A stretch of 64,000 nucleotides of DNA from Candidatus Omnitrophota bacterium (GCA_022072175.1 JAJVIE010000003.1:120598-184597); one strand, 5' to 3'. Counted from the first letter of the stretch, positions 34,598 to 42,985 are shown. The notes: a model not told the origin generated them from the sequence alone. Program-made: numbers and translations.

Positions 34598-35535
34598 TCG
34601 TCACGTTGACGCTCAACCCGTCCATCGACCATCACCTGTTCTTCGACGCTCCGCTGAGGTCCGAGGACACCAACCGTGCGCGTACGTCGTTGTTGGTGGC
34701 CGGCGGCAAGGGGCTCAACGTGGCCAAGGCGGTGCGTTCGCTCGGAGAGCCCGTGCGGACGCTGGCGCTGACGGCCGGCGATACGGGGCGTCAGTGGCTG
34801 GAACTGGCCGCGGAAGGAGGGTTGCTTCCGGAGGTCGTCTGTCTGGCGCGGGGCCGCACGCGCATCAACCCCTTCATCTACGTCGAGGGCCGAGAGGTGT
34901 TCCGTGTGAGCGAAAAAGGTCCGGAGGCCGGCGGTGCCTGTCTCAAAGCCCTCTCGTCGCGCGTGCTGTCAGGCCGTCCGAGACCCGCCTGGGCGGTGCT
35001 CAGCGGAGGGCTGCCCGAGGGACTGTCCGGCGACGCCTATGCCCGCATCGTCCGGGACCTGTCGCGCCTGGGGGTGGCTTGCGCGGTCGACGCCGACGGC
35101 GAGGCCTTGCGCCGGTCGCTGAGCGCCCGTCCCGATGTGATCAAGCCGAACATCCATGAGCTCGAGCGTCTGGACGGCCGGCGGCTGCGGACGCGCGCGT
35201 CGCGATTGGCCGCGGCGCGCAGAGCCCTCAAGTCCGGTGCCAGAGCGGTGTTGGCGTCCATGGCCGACGAAGGCGCGTTGTGGGTCGGTCCGGAGGGCGC
35301 CTACCTGGCCCGCTCACCGCGCGTGCGCGTCACTAACACCAGCGGGGCGGGTGACGCCACGCTCGGGGGTTATGTGTCCGCCCGCCACCGGGGCTGGCCC
35401 GCCGATCTGGCGCTGACCCTCGCGGTCGCCTGCGGCGCGGCCGCCGTCTCCGGAGAGGGGCGTTCGGGAGCGCTGGATCCGCGAAGGGTGGCGCGGCTTT
35501 TCCGGGGTGTCCGCGTCCGCCCGGTCTCGGGGTAG
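34594..35535 (+). CDS. PfkB-family sugar kinase (1-phosphofructokinase / tagatose-6-P kinase type)
   Basis: A 313-residue ribokinase-fold enzyme. VTLTLNPSIDHHLF and VAGGKGLNVAKAV match FruK/LacC-type phosphosugar kinases; the catalytic Asp lies in NTSGAGDATLGG. The product would be fructose-1,6- or tagatose-1,6-bisphosphate. No fructose PTS is present, so a role in hexose-phosphate metabolism is possible but unproven. ATG overlaps the FecR-like stop. Confidence 0.85.
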   Translation: MIVTLTLNPSIDHHLFFDAPLRSEDTNRARTSLLVAGGKGLNVAKAVRSLGEPVRTLALTAGDTGRQWLELAAEGGLLPEVVCLARGRTRINPFIYVEGREVFRVSEKGPEAGGACLKALSSRVLSGRPRPAWAVLSGGLPEGLSGDAYARIVRDLSRLGVACAVDADGEALRRSLSARPDVIKPNIHELERLDGRRLRTRASRLAAARRALKSGARAVLASMADEGALWVGPEGAYLARSPRVRVTNTSGAGDATLGGYVSARHRGWPADLALTLAVACGAAAVSGEGRSGALDPRRVARLFRGVRVRPVSG

Positions 35536-35553
35536 AGCGATCGGGAGCCTTGG

Positions 35554-35581
35554 TTGACGCGCGCTTCCGGCGCGGTATAAT
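35554..35581 (+). promoter_or_regulatory. Promoter for the peroxiredoxin gene
   Basis: TTGACG (35554-35559), 16-base spacer, perfect TATAAT (35576-35581); leader about 38 bases. Among the strongest promoter matches in the window. No OxyR- or PerR-type site is obvious. Confidence 0.85.
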
Positions 35582-35625
35582 ATCCGGACCCAGTGAACCA
35601 TACACCGCACCAGGAGGTTGATCCG

Positions 35626-36171
35626 ATGTCTACGACGCTCGAATGTCAGAACCAGATTCAGGTCGGCCAGAAGGCCCCCGATTTTGCAGCGCAGGCGCTC
35701 GTGGGGGACGGGAGCTTCAAGGACGTGAAGCTCGCCGACTATCGCGGCAAGTGGGTGGTGTTGTTCTTCTATCCGCTCGATTTCACGTTCGTCTGCCCGA
35801 CGGAGATCCAGGGCTTCAACAAGCACCTTGCGGATTTCCAGAAGCTCAACGCCGAGGTCGTGGCGGCCAGCACCGACAGCGTGTACTCCCACAAAGCCTG
35901 GACCGAGGCCGGTCTCGGTAAGGTGCAGTTCCCGATCCTGGGCGACACCAGCCACAAGGTCTCGCAGGCCTACGGCGTGCTGATCCCGGAGAAGGGGATC
36001 GCTCTGCGCGGAACGTTCATCATCGACCCCAACGGCGTCCTCCGCTCCGCCACGGTCAATGACCTGCCGGTCGGCCGCAGTGTCGAGGAGACCCTGCGCA
36101 CCGTGCAAGCGCTGCAGACGGGCAAGTTGACCGGTTGCGGCTGGAAGCCCGGCGAGAAGACCCTCAACTAG
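35626..36171 (+). CDS. ahpC: 2-Cys peroxiredoxin (AhpC/Prx1 type)
   Basis: A 181-residue peroxidase reducing H2O2 and organic peroxides. The peroxidatic Cys is in DFTFVCPTEI near residue 50; the C-terminal Cys in GCGWKPGEKTLN is the resolving residue. ATG 35626 sits seven bases after AGGAGGT; the in-frame GTG 35593 lacks a ribosome site. It stands alone between a strong promoter and a terminator; no AhpF is adjacent, so thioredoxin or glutaredoxin probably recycles it. Confidence 0.93.
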   Translation: MSTTLECQNQIQVGQKAPDFAAQALVGDGSFKDVKLADYRGKWVVLFFYPLDFTFVCPTEIQGFNKHLADFQKLNAEVVAASTDSVYSHKAWTEAGLGKVQFPILGDTSHKVSQAYGVLIPEKGIALRGTFIIDPNGVLRSATVNDLPVGRSVEETLRTVQALQTGKLTGCGWKPGEKTLN

Positions 36172-36193
36172 GTCCAACGCCGGAACCGATGAG

Positions 36194-36239
36194 CTTCCCC
36201 GCCGGACGCAGCAAGAGGTCCGGCGGGGAAGTCCCTTTT
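36194..36239 (+). terminator. Long hairpin terminator after ahpC
   Basis: CTTCCCCGCCGGAC (36194-36207) and GTCCGGCGGGGAAG (36218-36231): perfect 14-bp stem, 10-base loop, followed by TCCCTTTT. It ends directly before ATG 36240, so the next gene either has reduced read-through expression or a hidden start. Confidence 0.8.
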
Positions 36240-37574
36240 ATGAACAAGCGAACCCAGGCTCTTTCGATCGTCCGCAGGCTCCGCGCAGCCGGACATGAGG
36301 CGTATTTCGTGGGTGGCTGCGTACGCGATCTCCTGCGCGGCGAGCGTCCCAAGGACTACGACATCGCCACCGACGCGGTCCCGTCGCGGGTGGCGGAGTT
36401 GTTCGAGCGGACGGTCGGCGTCGGAGAGCAGTTCGGTGTGATGCTCGTGCTCGTCGACGGCGTGCCCTATGAGGTGGCGACCTTCCGCGCGGACGTCGGC
36501 TACAAGGACGGCCGGCATCCGGACAGTGTACGCTTCACCGACGCGCGCGAGGACGCGCTGCGCAGGGATTTCACGGTCAACGGGTTGTTCTACGACCCGG
36601 TCTCGCGCAAGGTGTTGGATTGGGTCGGAGGCCGGAAGGACCTCGACCGCCGTCTCATCCGGGCCATCGGGCAGCCGGCGCGGCGCTTCGAGGAGGACAA
36701 ACTGCGCATGCTCCGTGCGGTACGTTTCGCCAGTGTGCTCGGTTACACCATCGAACCCCGGACGGCCTCGGCCATCCGCAAGCGCGCCTCGGCGATCCGG
36801 CAGGTCAGCCAGGAGCGTGTGCGTGACGAATTGGTCAAGATGTTCACGGGACCCCACCCGGGCCGCGCTCTGCTCTTGTTGGACCGTACGGGGCTGCTCG
36901 AGCAGGTGCTTCCAGAGGTCAGCGCGATGAAAGGCGTCGGCCAGCCCCGCAAGTACCATCCCGAGGGCGACGTGTTCCGGCACACCCGGCTGCTCATGGA
37001 CCAGCTGTCCTCGCCGGATCCGGTGCTGGCGTTCGGCTGTCTTTTGCATGACGTTGGCAAGCCCCGCACCTATGAACGCAAGGACCGCATCCGCTTCAAC
37101 GGGCACGAACAGGTCGGAGCGCGCATGGCCGAGGAGATCCTCACCCGACTGCGCTTCTCCAACGATCACAAGCGCGATATCGTCGCCTGCGTCGAAGGGC
37201 ACATGCGTTTCAAGGATGTCCGGCAGATGCGCGAGAGCACGCTCAAGCGCTTCATGCGCCGCCAGACGTTCGTAACGGAATTGGAGCAGCACCGCGTCGA
37301 TTGCCTGGCCAGCCACGGGGACCTGGGCAACTGGCGCTTCCTGAAGCGCAAGCAACGGTCGTTCGGGGCGGAGGACCTTCGGCCCGCGCCGCTCGTCAAC
37401 GGCCGGGACCTGATGGCCGAGGGCTACCCCGAAGGACCGGCGCTGGGTCAGGCGTTGCGGCGCATCGAGGAATTGCAGTTGGAAGGCCATCTGAAGAACC
37501 GTCAGGAGGCGTTGGAGTGGGCCCGCGCCAACAAGAACAGGACCGGAGGAGAGCATGGACAATCTGATCGTTAA
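36240..37574 (+). CDS. CCA-adding enzyme / poly(A) polymerase family with HD domain
   Basis: A 444-residue class II nucleotidyltransferase. YFVGGCVRDLLRGERPKDYDIATDA carries the two catalytic Asp; RRDFTVNGLFYDP and EDKLRMLRAVRFA follow; then an HD domain with LLHDVGKP (about 260) and GHEQVGARMAEEI. It adds CCA to tRNA or A-tails to RNA; the two roles cannot be told apart by eye. ATG 36240 abuts a terminator hairpin and lacks a ribosome site; ATG 36189, inside the terminator region, is the other option. It overlaps exbB by 20 bases. Confidence 0.88.
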   Translation: MNKRTQALSIVRRLRAAGHEAYFVGGCVRDLLRGERPKDYDIATDAVPSRVAELFERTVGVGEQFGVMLVLVDGVPYEVATFRADVGYKDGRHPDSVRFTDAREDALRRDFTVNGLFYDPVSRKVLDWVGGRKDLDRRLIRAIGQPARRFEEDKLRMLRAVRFASVLGYTIEPRTASAIRKRASAIRQVSQERVRDELVKMFTGPHPGRALLLLDRTGLLEQVLPEVSAMKGVGQPRKYHPEGDVFRHTRLLMDQLSSPDPVLAFGCLLHDVGKPRTYERKDRIRFNGHEQVGARMAEEILTRLRFSNDHKRDIVACVEGHMRFKDVRQMRESTLKRFMRRQTFVTELEQHRVDCLASHGDLGNWRFLKRKQRSFGAEDLRPAPLVNGRDLMAEGYPEGPALGQALRRIEELQLEGHLKNRQEALEWARANKNRTGGEHGQSDR

Positions 37575-38175
37575 GGGCGGGTGGGTGATGGTGCCCATCC
37601 TGGCCAGTTCCGTCGTGGCGCTGACGCTCGTGCTGGAAAGGATCTGGTTCTTCGCGCGCAACCGTGTCGACCGTGAGGACTTCGCGCGCTCGGCCCTGGC
37701 CTCGGTCCGCGCCGGCGATCTGCGCTCTCCTCTGGAGCGCTGCCGCCAGGCCGGCCATCCGCTGGCCGCCGTCTATGCCGCGGGATTGGAGAGCGCCGGT
37801 GAAGGCCCGGTCCGGATCGAAAAAGTGATGGAGAGAGAGGCGCAGCGCCAAGTGGAGAGAGCCGAGAAGAACCTCGATTATCTCTCGGTGGTGATCGGTA
37901 TCGCGCCGCTCCTCGGCTTTCTGGGCACGATCCTGGGGCTCATCAAGGCCTTCATGGCTTGGGAGAAGTTCTCGACCAGCGTCACCGTCAGCCAGTTGGC
38001 CGCCGGGATCTACCAGGCGATGCTGACGACGGCCGCCGGGCTTATCGTCGCCATACCGTATTTCGTGATCTATCATGTGCTCCTGTCCCGTGTCGGCGCT
38101 CTGGCCAAGGACCTCAACCACTACGGCGATGAGCTGATCGTCGAGTTGTCCAAACAGAAAGCCGCGACACGATGA
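37555..38175 (+). CDS. exbB: ExbB/TolQ/MotA-family proton channel protein
   Basis: A 206-residue inner-membrane protein with three helices (about 8-32, 110-135, 150-175). IGIAPLLGFLGTILGLIKAF and MLTTAAGLIVAIP are family signatures. With ExbD it uses the proton gradient to energise outer-membrane uptake or envelope tethering. It overlaps the preceding gene by 20 bases and exbD by four. No tonB is in the window. Confidence 0.92.
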   Translation: MDNLIVKGGWVMVPILASSVVALTLVLERIWFFARNRVDREDFARSALASVRAGDLRSPLERCRQAGHPLAAVYAAGLESAGEGPVRIEKVMEREAQRQVERAEKNLDYLSVVIGIAPLLGFLGTILGLIKAFMAWEKFSTSVTVSQLAAGIYQAMLTTAAGLIVAIPYFVIYHVLLSRVGALAKDLNHYGDELIVELSKQKAATR

Positions 38176-38600
38176 ACGTCCGGCCCCGCCGCAAGGGCTT
38201 TCTGTCCCTCGAGTCCGTCGCCATGACGGACATCGTCATGAACCTGTTCATTTTTTTCTTCGTCAGCTTCAGCCTCCTCTACACGTTCAATCCCCACAAA
38301 GAGTCCAAGATCGAGGTCAAGCTGCCGCAGGGCGGCGCCTCTCAGGCCTCCGAGGAACGTCAGCCGCTGACGGTCACCATCACCGCGGGCAACGAGATCT
38401 TCGTCGGACCCCGGCGCATACAACCCTCAGCGCTCAAAAAAGAGATGACGGAAGCCGCCAAGACGCATCGCGACACCGGGATCCTGGTCCGCTCCGACCG
38501 CAGGGCTTCCGTCGACCATCTGGTGAAGGTGCTCGATGCCGCCAAACAGGCCGGAATGGACAAGCTCGGGGTCGCGATCGAACGGCAGGGAGCTGTTTGA
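38172..38600 (+). CDS. exbD: ExbD/TolR-family protein
   Basis: A 142-residue protein with one N-terminal helix (about 17-40, MTDIVMNLFIFFFVSFSLL containing the key Asp) and a periplasmic domain with the ExbD pattern (VTITAGNEIFV, LVRSDRRASVDHLVKVLD). It is the ExbB partner. A strongly AT-rich intergenic segment follows. Confidence 0.92.
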   Translation: MNVRPRRKGFLSLESVAMTDIVMNLFIFFFVSFSLLYTFNPHKESKIEVKLPQGGASQASEERQPLTVTITAGNEIFVGPRRIQPSALKKEMTEAAKTHRDTGILVRSDRRASVDHLVKVLDAAKQAGMDKLGVAIERQGAV

Positions 38601-38628
38601 GGCCCTTGTTATTATTGTTAAAAATCAC

Positions 38629-38656
38629 TTGAATTTTATAACTCTTGTGCTAGCAT
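38629..38656 (+). promoter_or_regulatory. AT-rich promoter for the HTH gene at 38712
   Basis: TTGAAT (38629-38634), 16-base spacer, TAGCAT (38651-38656) preceded by TG as an extended -10. The surrounding 38605-38650 segment is very AT-rich, unlike the neighbouring coding DNA. Confidence 0.6.
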
Positions 38657-38711
38657 GACGGACATGGGGGACGCGTACCGCGAAGCCTCCCGATAACGAA
38701 AAGGGACCCGA

Positions 38712-38957
38712 ATGTCAGCACAACAGCAAGCTCAATCCGACGAAAAGCGCCCTCAGCGCACCCAGATCATGACCCTCAAAGAGGTCGCCAAGTACCTCGG
38801 GGTCCACTCGATGACGGTCTACCGTCTGCTCAAAGAGAAGAAGCTCCCCGGATTCAAGGTCGGCGGTCAGTGGAGGACCAAGAAAGAGGTCCTGGACTCC
38901 TATCTTCTCAAGGAGATCGAGAAGGAAAAGGGTGGCTCGGACAGCAAGAAGAAGTAG
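38712..38957 (+). CDS. Single-domain MerR/excisionase-type HTH protein (copy 1)
   Basis: An 81-residue protein: a polar N-terminus, then one winged HTH (about 22-72: TLKEVAKYLGVHSMTVYRLL, LPGFKVGGQWRTKKEVLDSYL), and a Lys/Ser tail. It binds DNA by fold. It is a close paralog of the 42677 product. No integrase or phage genes are nearby, so a BldC-like chromosomal regulator is more likely than a phage excisionase. It precedes a cation-efflux gene by six bases. Confidence 0.88.
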   Translation: MSAQQQAQSDEKRPQRTQIMTLKEVAKYLGVHSMTVYRLLKEKKLPGFKVGGQWRTKKEVLDSYLLKEIEKEKGGSDSKKK

Positions 38958-38963
38958 CGCGCG

Positions 38964-39890
38964 ATGAGCGTGGGCGCCGACCGCCTGTCCCAGGCAGAGC
39001 GGGCGCGCCGGGTCTCGAAGGTCCTGTGGCTAACGCTGTGTCTGAACTGGACCGTTTCCGTCCTGAAGCTCGTCCTAGGCCTGATGACCAATTGCATGGT
39101 TATCGTGGCGGACGGGCTTCATTCGTTTTCGGACGGCGCTTCCAACCTTGTGGGTCTGGCGGGCATCCACGTCGCCGGAAGACCCGCTGACCGTACGCAT
39201 CCCTATGGCCATCAGAAATTCGAGACCTTGGCGGCGACCGGCATCGGGTTGCTGCTGCTCGGAGTGGCGTTCGGCGTCCTGAAACAGGGCGTCGAAGGCC
39301 TGTTGCGGCCCCATCGCCCGGAGGTCAACGCGGTCAGCTTCGCGGTCATGGGTTTTACGCTGCTGGTGAACCTCGCTGTCGTCTGGTACGAGCGCCGCAA
39401 GGCGCGGGAGCTGGGCAGCGAGCTGTTGAAAGCGGACTCCTGGCACACGCTCACGGACGTGTTCGTGACGTTGACCGTGTTCGCGGCGCTCATCGGCATC
39501 GCGATGGACGTCCCCTTTCTCGATCCGGTGTTCTCCCTCGTCATCGGAGGAGTGATCGTGGTGACGGCGCTGAGCATCCTCAAGCACAGCGCGGACGTCC
39601 TCAGTGATCATGTGGTCGTCGACCCGGCCCGGATCGACGAGATCGTACGGCGCCATCCCGATGTGAGGGATTGCCATGAGATCCGCTCAAGAGGACGCCA
39701 CGACCAGATCTACGTGGACCTTCACGTGCTGGTCGATGCGGACATGAACGTGCTGGAGGCCCATAAGGTCGCCAATCGTATCGAAAGGGACATCCGCGCC
39801 GGCATCGCGGGTGTGGTGGATGTGGTCGTGCACATCGAACCGGACACGCACGACCATGATGAGCTGGGCATGGCGGAGGGGGCGCGATGA
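38964..39890 (+). CDS. Cation diffusion facilitator (Zn2+/Fe2+/Mn2+ efflux)
   Basis: A 308-residue CDF transporter with six helices and a cytoplasmic C-terminal domain. Metal-binding residues are visible in ADGLHSFSDG and ADSWHTLTDV, as is HPYGHQKFE between helices. The C-terminal domain ends in HIEPDTHDHDELG, a His/Asp-rich metal sensor tail. It exports divalent metal with proton exchange. It overlaps the following receiver gene by four bases. Confidence 0.93.
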   Translation: MSVGADRLSQAERARRVSKVLWLTLCLNWTVSVLKLVLGLMTNCMVIVADGLHSFSDGASNLVGLAGIHVAGRPADRTHPYGHQKFETLAATGIGLLLLGVAFGVLKQGVEGLLRPHRPEVNAVSFAVMGFTLLVNLAVVWYERRKARELGSELLKADSWHTLTDVFVTLTVFAALIGIAMDVPFLDPVFSLVIGGVIVVTALSILKHSADVLSDHVVVDPARIDEIVRRHPDVRDCHEIRSRGRHDQIYVDLHVLVDADMNVLEAHKVANRIERDIRAGIAGVVDVVVHIEPDTHDHDELGMAEGAR

Positions 39891-40258
39891 GCTCCGATCG
39901 CGGTATACTGGTGATCGACGACGAGAAGAACTTCTGCCAGCTTTTGGGGGATTTCCTCAGAGGCAGCGGTTATGATGTCCGTACGGCCTGCGAGCTGGAG
40001 ACGGCTCTGGAGACGTATCGTAAACAGAGACCCAAGGTCGTGATCCTGGATTTCAACATGCCGCTGGTCAACGGCGACAAGTTCATGCCGATCCTGCAGG
40101 ACCTCAACCCGATGGTGCGCATCATCGTGCTGACCGGGTGCGTGTTGGAGGAGGTCGAGGACAAGTTCAGGGGTTTGGGGTATTTCGCGTTCTTCGAAAA
40201 GGCGGGGCTGTCGCTCGCCAAACTCAAGGAGAAGATCGATGAAGCTCTCGCGTATTAG
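39887..40258 (+). CDS. Receiver-only response regulator
   Basis: A 123-residue receiver with VIDDE acidic pair, acceptor Asp in ILDFNMPLVNG, Thr in VLTGC and Lys in FFEKAG. No output domain and no kinase gene nearby, so it is an orphan. ATGA overlap with the cation-efflux gene suggests co-expression. The next gene starts inside its 3' end. Confidence 0.9.
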   Translation: MSSDRGILVIDDEKNFCQLLGDFLRGSGYDVRTACELETALETYRKQRPKVVILDFNMPLVNGDKFMPILQDLNPMVRIIVLTGCVLEEVEDKFRGLGYFAFFEKAGLSLAKLKEKIDEALAY

Positions 40259-40646
40259 CCTTATCACGGTCATCGCGCTGGCGGGTTGGACCGCCGCCGG
40301 TCACTGCGCCGCCAAGCAGGCCTCGTCGACCGCGGCCGCGGCGCCCGCGGCGGCTCCGGCCGGACCCATCCGCTCCGCGACGGGAGACCTCGAGTACTAT
40401 GACTGCACCGTGCTCCTGATCGACCACAAGCAGGGTGTCATGGGGGTGCAGTTCACCGACGAGGGGACCAATCAGACCTCCAAGGTGCAATTCCAGGTCG
40501 ACCGCAAGAACCTCTTCGTCACGGACATTCTCAACCGCGACCTGCTGTTCCGTCACGTGAAGGTCGGCCAGAACATCGATGTCTACGCCCGCGAGGACGG
40601 CAAGGGCAAGTTGTGGGCGTCGGAGATCATGATCTACGAGGTCTGA
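40239..40646 (+). CDS. Exported protein of unknown function
   Basis: A 135-residue secreted protein. The signal peptide ends at GHCAAK; an Ala/Pro linker (about 30-45) leads to a compact beta-rich domain of about 85 residues with no family I recognise (LEYYDCTVLLIDHKQGVMGV, HVKVGQNIDVYAR), perhaps an OB-like barrel. AAGGAGA precedes ATG 40239 inside the receiver gene. Confidence 0.7.
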   Translation: MKLSRISLITVIALAGWTAAGHCAAKQASSTAAAAPAAAPAGPIRSATGDLEYYDCTVLLIDHKQGVMGVQFTDEGTNQTSKVQFQVDRKNLFVTDILNRDLLFRHVKVGQNIDVYAREDGKGKLWASEIMIYEV

Positions 40647-40674
40647 ACCCGGACGCCCGTCCGGAACCGTCCCG

Positions 40675-41730
40675 ATGAAGGACAGGCCCTCGTGTTGTTC
40701 CGAACCCCCCGCTCCGGGACCGCCCTGGAGACGCCGCGAAACCTGGATCCTGCTGTTGCCGGCCTGTCTCTGGATTATGGCCGGGCTTTGGGAGCCTCTG
40801 GGCACCTTTCCCGGGCATCTTCGCGAGTACTTCGCGCAGATCGCTCCAGCGCTCCTGGCGGGCCTGCTGATCGGCGGTGTGATCGACCGGTACGTACCGC
40901 GCGAGTATATCGCGGCCGTTCTATCGTCCCGCCGGCGGGGGGAGATCGGGCGGGCGGTGCTCCTGGGGTTGGTGATGAGCGCCTGCAGTCACGGGATCCT
41001 CGCGTTGGCGATGGAGTTGCACCGCAAGGGAGCCTCGACACCGACGGTCGTCGCGTTCCTGTTGGCGAGCCCTTGGGCCAACCTGCCGATCACGTTCATC
41101 CTGCTGGCCCTGTTCGGGATCAAGGCGTTGTACATCATCGGTGGAGCGGTGCTCGTGGCGTTGATCACGGGACATGCTTTCCGGGCGCTCGAGAAACGCG
41201 GATACGTCGAGAGCAACCCGGCCACACCCGAACTGCCTGAGGGCTTCTCGATCCGCAAGGACCTCGCGCGCCGGTATCGGGAGCGCCGGTGGGACCGGCG
41301 TACGGCCATCGAGGATCTCCGCCGGATCCTGTCCGGAGCGGCTTCGCTGGCGGGCATGGTGTTGTTCTGGATCACGCTCGGCATGACCCTCTCGGCGTTA
41401 ACGGCGACGTTGTTGCCGGCGTCCTTTTTGCAGAGCTATCTCGGGCCCGACGCGGCGGGTATGGCCTCGACCCTCGGGTTGGCGACCGTCCTGGAGGTGT
41501 GCTCCGAGTGCACGGCCCCTCTGGCGTTGGAGTTGTTCCGTCAGACCGGCGCGTTCGGCAATGCCTTCATCTTCCTGATGGCCGGAGTGGTCACGGACTA
41601 TACGGAGATCGGTCTTCTCTGGAGCCGGGTGGGGCGCAAGTCGGCGATAGCGGTACCGCTGCTGGCGGTGCCTCAGGTGATATTGTTGGGTTGGTTGGCC
41701 AACACCGTTTTCATAACGAACGTCAACTAG
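40675..41730 (+). CDS. Permease of the UPF0718/DUF318 family
   Basis: A 351-residue inner-membrane protein with about eight helices. A Cys-containing N-terminus (PSCCSEPP) precedes them. LGLVMSACSHGILALAMELHRKGAS and, in the second half, EVCSECTAPLALELF are the paired Cys-bearing segments of this family, linked to metal or metalloid export in some members. The cation-efflux gene upstream supports a metal-related role. A cytoplasmic loop is near 175-215. Confidence 0.8.
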   Translation: MKDRPSCCSEPPAPGPPWRRRETWILLLPACLWIMAGLWEPLGTFPGHLREYFAQIAPALLAGLLIGGVIDRYVPREYIAAVLSSRRRGEIGRAVLLGLVMSACSHGILALAMELHRKGASTPTVVAFLLASPWANLPITFILLALFGIKALYIIGGAVLVALITGHAFRALEKRGYVESNPATPELPEGFSIRKDLARRYRERRWDRRTAIEDLRRILSGAASLAGMVLFWITLGMTLSALTATLLPASFLQSYLGPDAAGMASTLGLATVLEVCSECTAPLALELFRQTGAFGNAFIFLMAGVVTDYTEIGLLWSRVGRKSAIAVPLLAVPQVILLGWLANTVFITNVN

Positions 41731-41741
41731 AGGGGGAGAGC

Positions 41742-42488
41742 ATGAAGCTCGGCAAACCGGTGATCATCGTTTTGGCGGCGTTGGTGTTGCTGTGGTGGGC
41801 CAAGGACGCGGCTTTTGGTTGGGCGCTGTCAGCGGCGGTCTCCGCGGCGACCGGAGTGCCCGTGAGCATCAGCTCCACGCAGTTGGATCCGATGAGCGGT
41901 CGGGTGGCCATCAGAGGACTAAGGGTCAAGAATCCCGCCGGTTATAAGGACTCGACGATGCTCGACGCTCCGCTGTTGTCCATCGACTGTGAGCCCGCCA
42001 CGCTGTTCTCGGGTAAGCCTCATTTCGAGGAGGTGCGCGTGGACCTCAAGGAGCTGATCGTCGTGCGCAACAAGAACGGTCAGCTCAACGTGAACGCGGT
42101 GAAGCCCAAGTCGCAAGGGTCCGGGCAAAAACCGGCCGCGTCCCCGTCGGACAAGCCGGCGCCGCAGATGCGGATCGACCGCTTGTACCTGAGCATCGGC
42201 AAGGTCGTTTTTAAGGACTACAGCTCCGGCGACAAGCCCGCCGTGCAGACCTTCGATATCGGTATCAAGGACCGGGAGTTCAGGAACATCGACAGCCCTT
42301 CGGCGGTCGTGAGCCTTCTCATGGTCGAGGCTTTGACGCGGACCACGCTCAACCGGATCGCGGACCTGGATATCCAGGAGTTGAAGGGTGTGGCCCAGGA
42401 TGCGCTCAAGCAGGGGATCGGTCTGGCGGGAGATGGCGCCGACCAGGTCGAGGGCGCCGCCAAAGGGCTCCTCAAGATGTTCCAATAA
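41742..42488 (+). CDS. AsmA-like membrane-anchored protein
   Basis: A 248-residue protein: one N-terminal helix (about 5-22), then an AsmA-type beta segment (VPVSISSTQLDPMSGRVAIRGLRVKNPAGY, VRVDLKELIVVRNKNGQLNVNAV). AsmA-like proteins form beta grooves that carry phospholipids between membranes; this one is much shorter than E. coli AsmA. The C-terminus is helical. A strong terminator follows. Confidence 0.8.
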   Translation: MKLGKPVIIVLAALVLLWWAKDAAFGWALSAAVSAATGVPVSISSTQLDPMSGRVAIRGLRVKNPAGYKDSTMLDAPLLSIDCEPATLFSGKPHFEEVRVDLKELIVVRNKNGQLNVNAVKPKSQGSGQKPAASPSDKPAPQMRIDRLYLSIGKVVFKDYSSGDKPAVQTFDIGIKDREFRNIDSPSAVVSLLMVEALTRTTLNRIADLDIQELKGVAQDALKQGIGLAGDGADQVEGAAKGLLKMFQ

Positions 42489-42515
42489 GCGCCCCGAACA
42501 ACAGAGCCGACAAAC

Positions 42516-42551
42516 CGTAACCCAATGCAATGCATTGGGTTACGCTTTTTT
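42516..42551 (+). terminator. Intrinsic terminator after the AsmA-like gene
   Basis: CGTAACCCAATGCA (42516-42529) and TGCATTGGGTTACG (42531-42544) are perfectly complementary, followed by C and T6. The innermost pairs open to form the loop. Confidence 0.92.
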
Positions 42552-42584
42552 GGATTTACTTTTGATAAAATATACTTAGTTCTG

Positions 42585-42613
42585 TTGACAAATAGTAACT
42601 ATTACATTATACT
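42585..42613 (+). promoter_or_regulatory. Consensus promoter for the HTH gene at 42677, with palindrome
   Basis: Perfect TTGACA (42585-42590), 17-base spacer, TATACT (42608-42613). The spacer holds AATAGT-A-ACTATT (42591-42603), a perfect short palindrome placed to act as an operator. The whole 42546-42625 segment is AT-rich. Confidence 0.85.
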
Positions 42614-42676
42614 TGTAAACGAAATACGGAATCGCTGAAATCGTGGTCATGCAGCAGTTCAACGGAGAGCTTCAGG

Positions 42677-42901
42677 ATGAACAACGGCTCTGATCCGAAA
42701 ATGGGCATGAACGGCGCCAAGCCCGAGCGCACTCAGATCATGACGACCAAGGAGATCGCCAAGTACCTCGGCGTCCATGAGATGACGGTGTATCGGTGGC
42801 TCAAGAAGGGCGTTCTGCCCGGTTTCAAGATAGGCGGTCGGTGGCGCAGTAAGAAGGACCTGCTCGACGCCTATCTCGTGAAACAGATCGAAGACAAATA
42901 G
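42677..42901 (+). CDS. Single-domain MerR/excisionase-type HTH protein (copy 2)
   Basis: A 74-residue protein built almost only of a winged HTH (TTKEIAKYLGVHEMTVYRWL, LPGFKIGGRWRSKKDLLDAYL). It shares RTQIMT and most HTH residues with the 38712 product, so the two are paralogs about 4 kb apart. Its promoter is far stronger and carries a palindrome, consistent with autoregulation or regulation by the paralog. It is monocistronic: another promoter follows. Confidence 0.88.
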   Translation: MNNGSDPKMGMNGAKPERTQIMTTKEIAKYLGVHEMTVYRWLKKGVLPGFKIGGRWRSKKDLLDAYLVKQIEDK

Positions 42902-42938
42902 TCGCCGCCCCGAGGGCGGAAGCGACACCTCATCGTTC

Positions 42939-42967
42939 TTGACCTGCCCCTCAGCCGGAGCTAGTAT
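42939..42967 (+). promoter_or_regulatory. Promoter for the NYN-domain gene at 42986
   Basis: TTGACC (42939-42944), 17-base spacer, TAGTAT (42962-42967). The predicted start near 42974 leaves only about 12 bases before GTG 42986, with no clear ribosome site. Confidence 0.7.
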
Positions 42968-42985
42968 CATTCCCTCGAGCCGGCC

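Noticed and set aside
38712-42901. Excisionase-type genes as marks of a prophage or integrative element
   Set aside because: No integrase, phage structural gene, attachment repeat or tRNA target is nearby; the flanking genes are ordinary housekeeping genes.
42902-42927. GC-rich hairpin (CCGCCC/GGGCGG) after the second HTH gene as a terminator
   Set aside because: The stem is short and has no T run, so I did not list it as a terminator.
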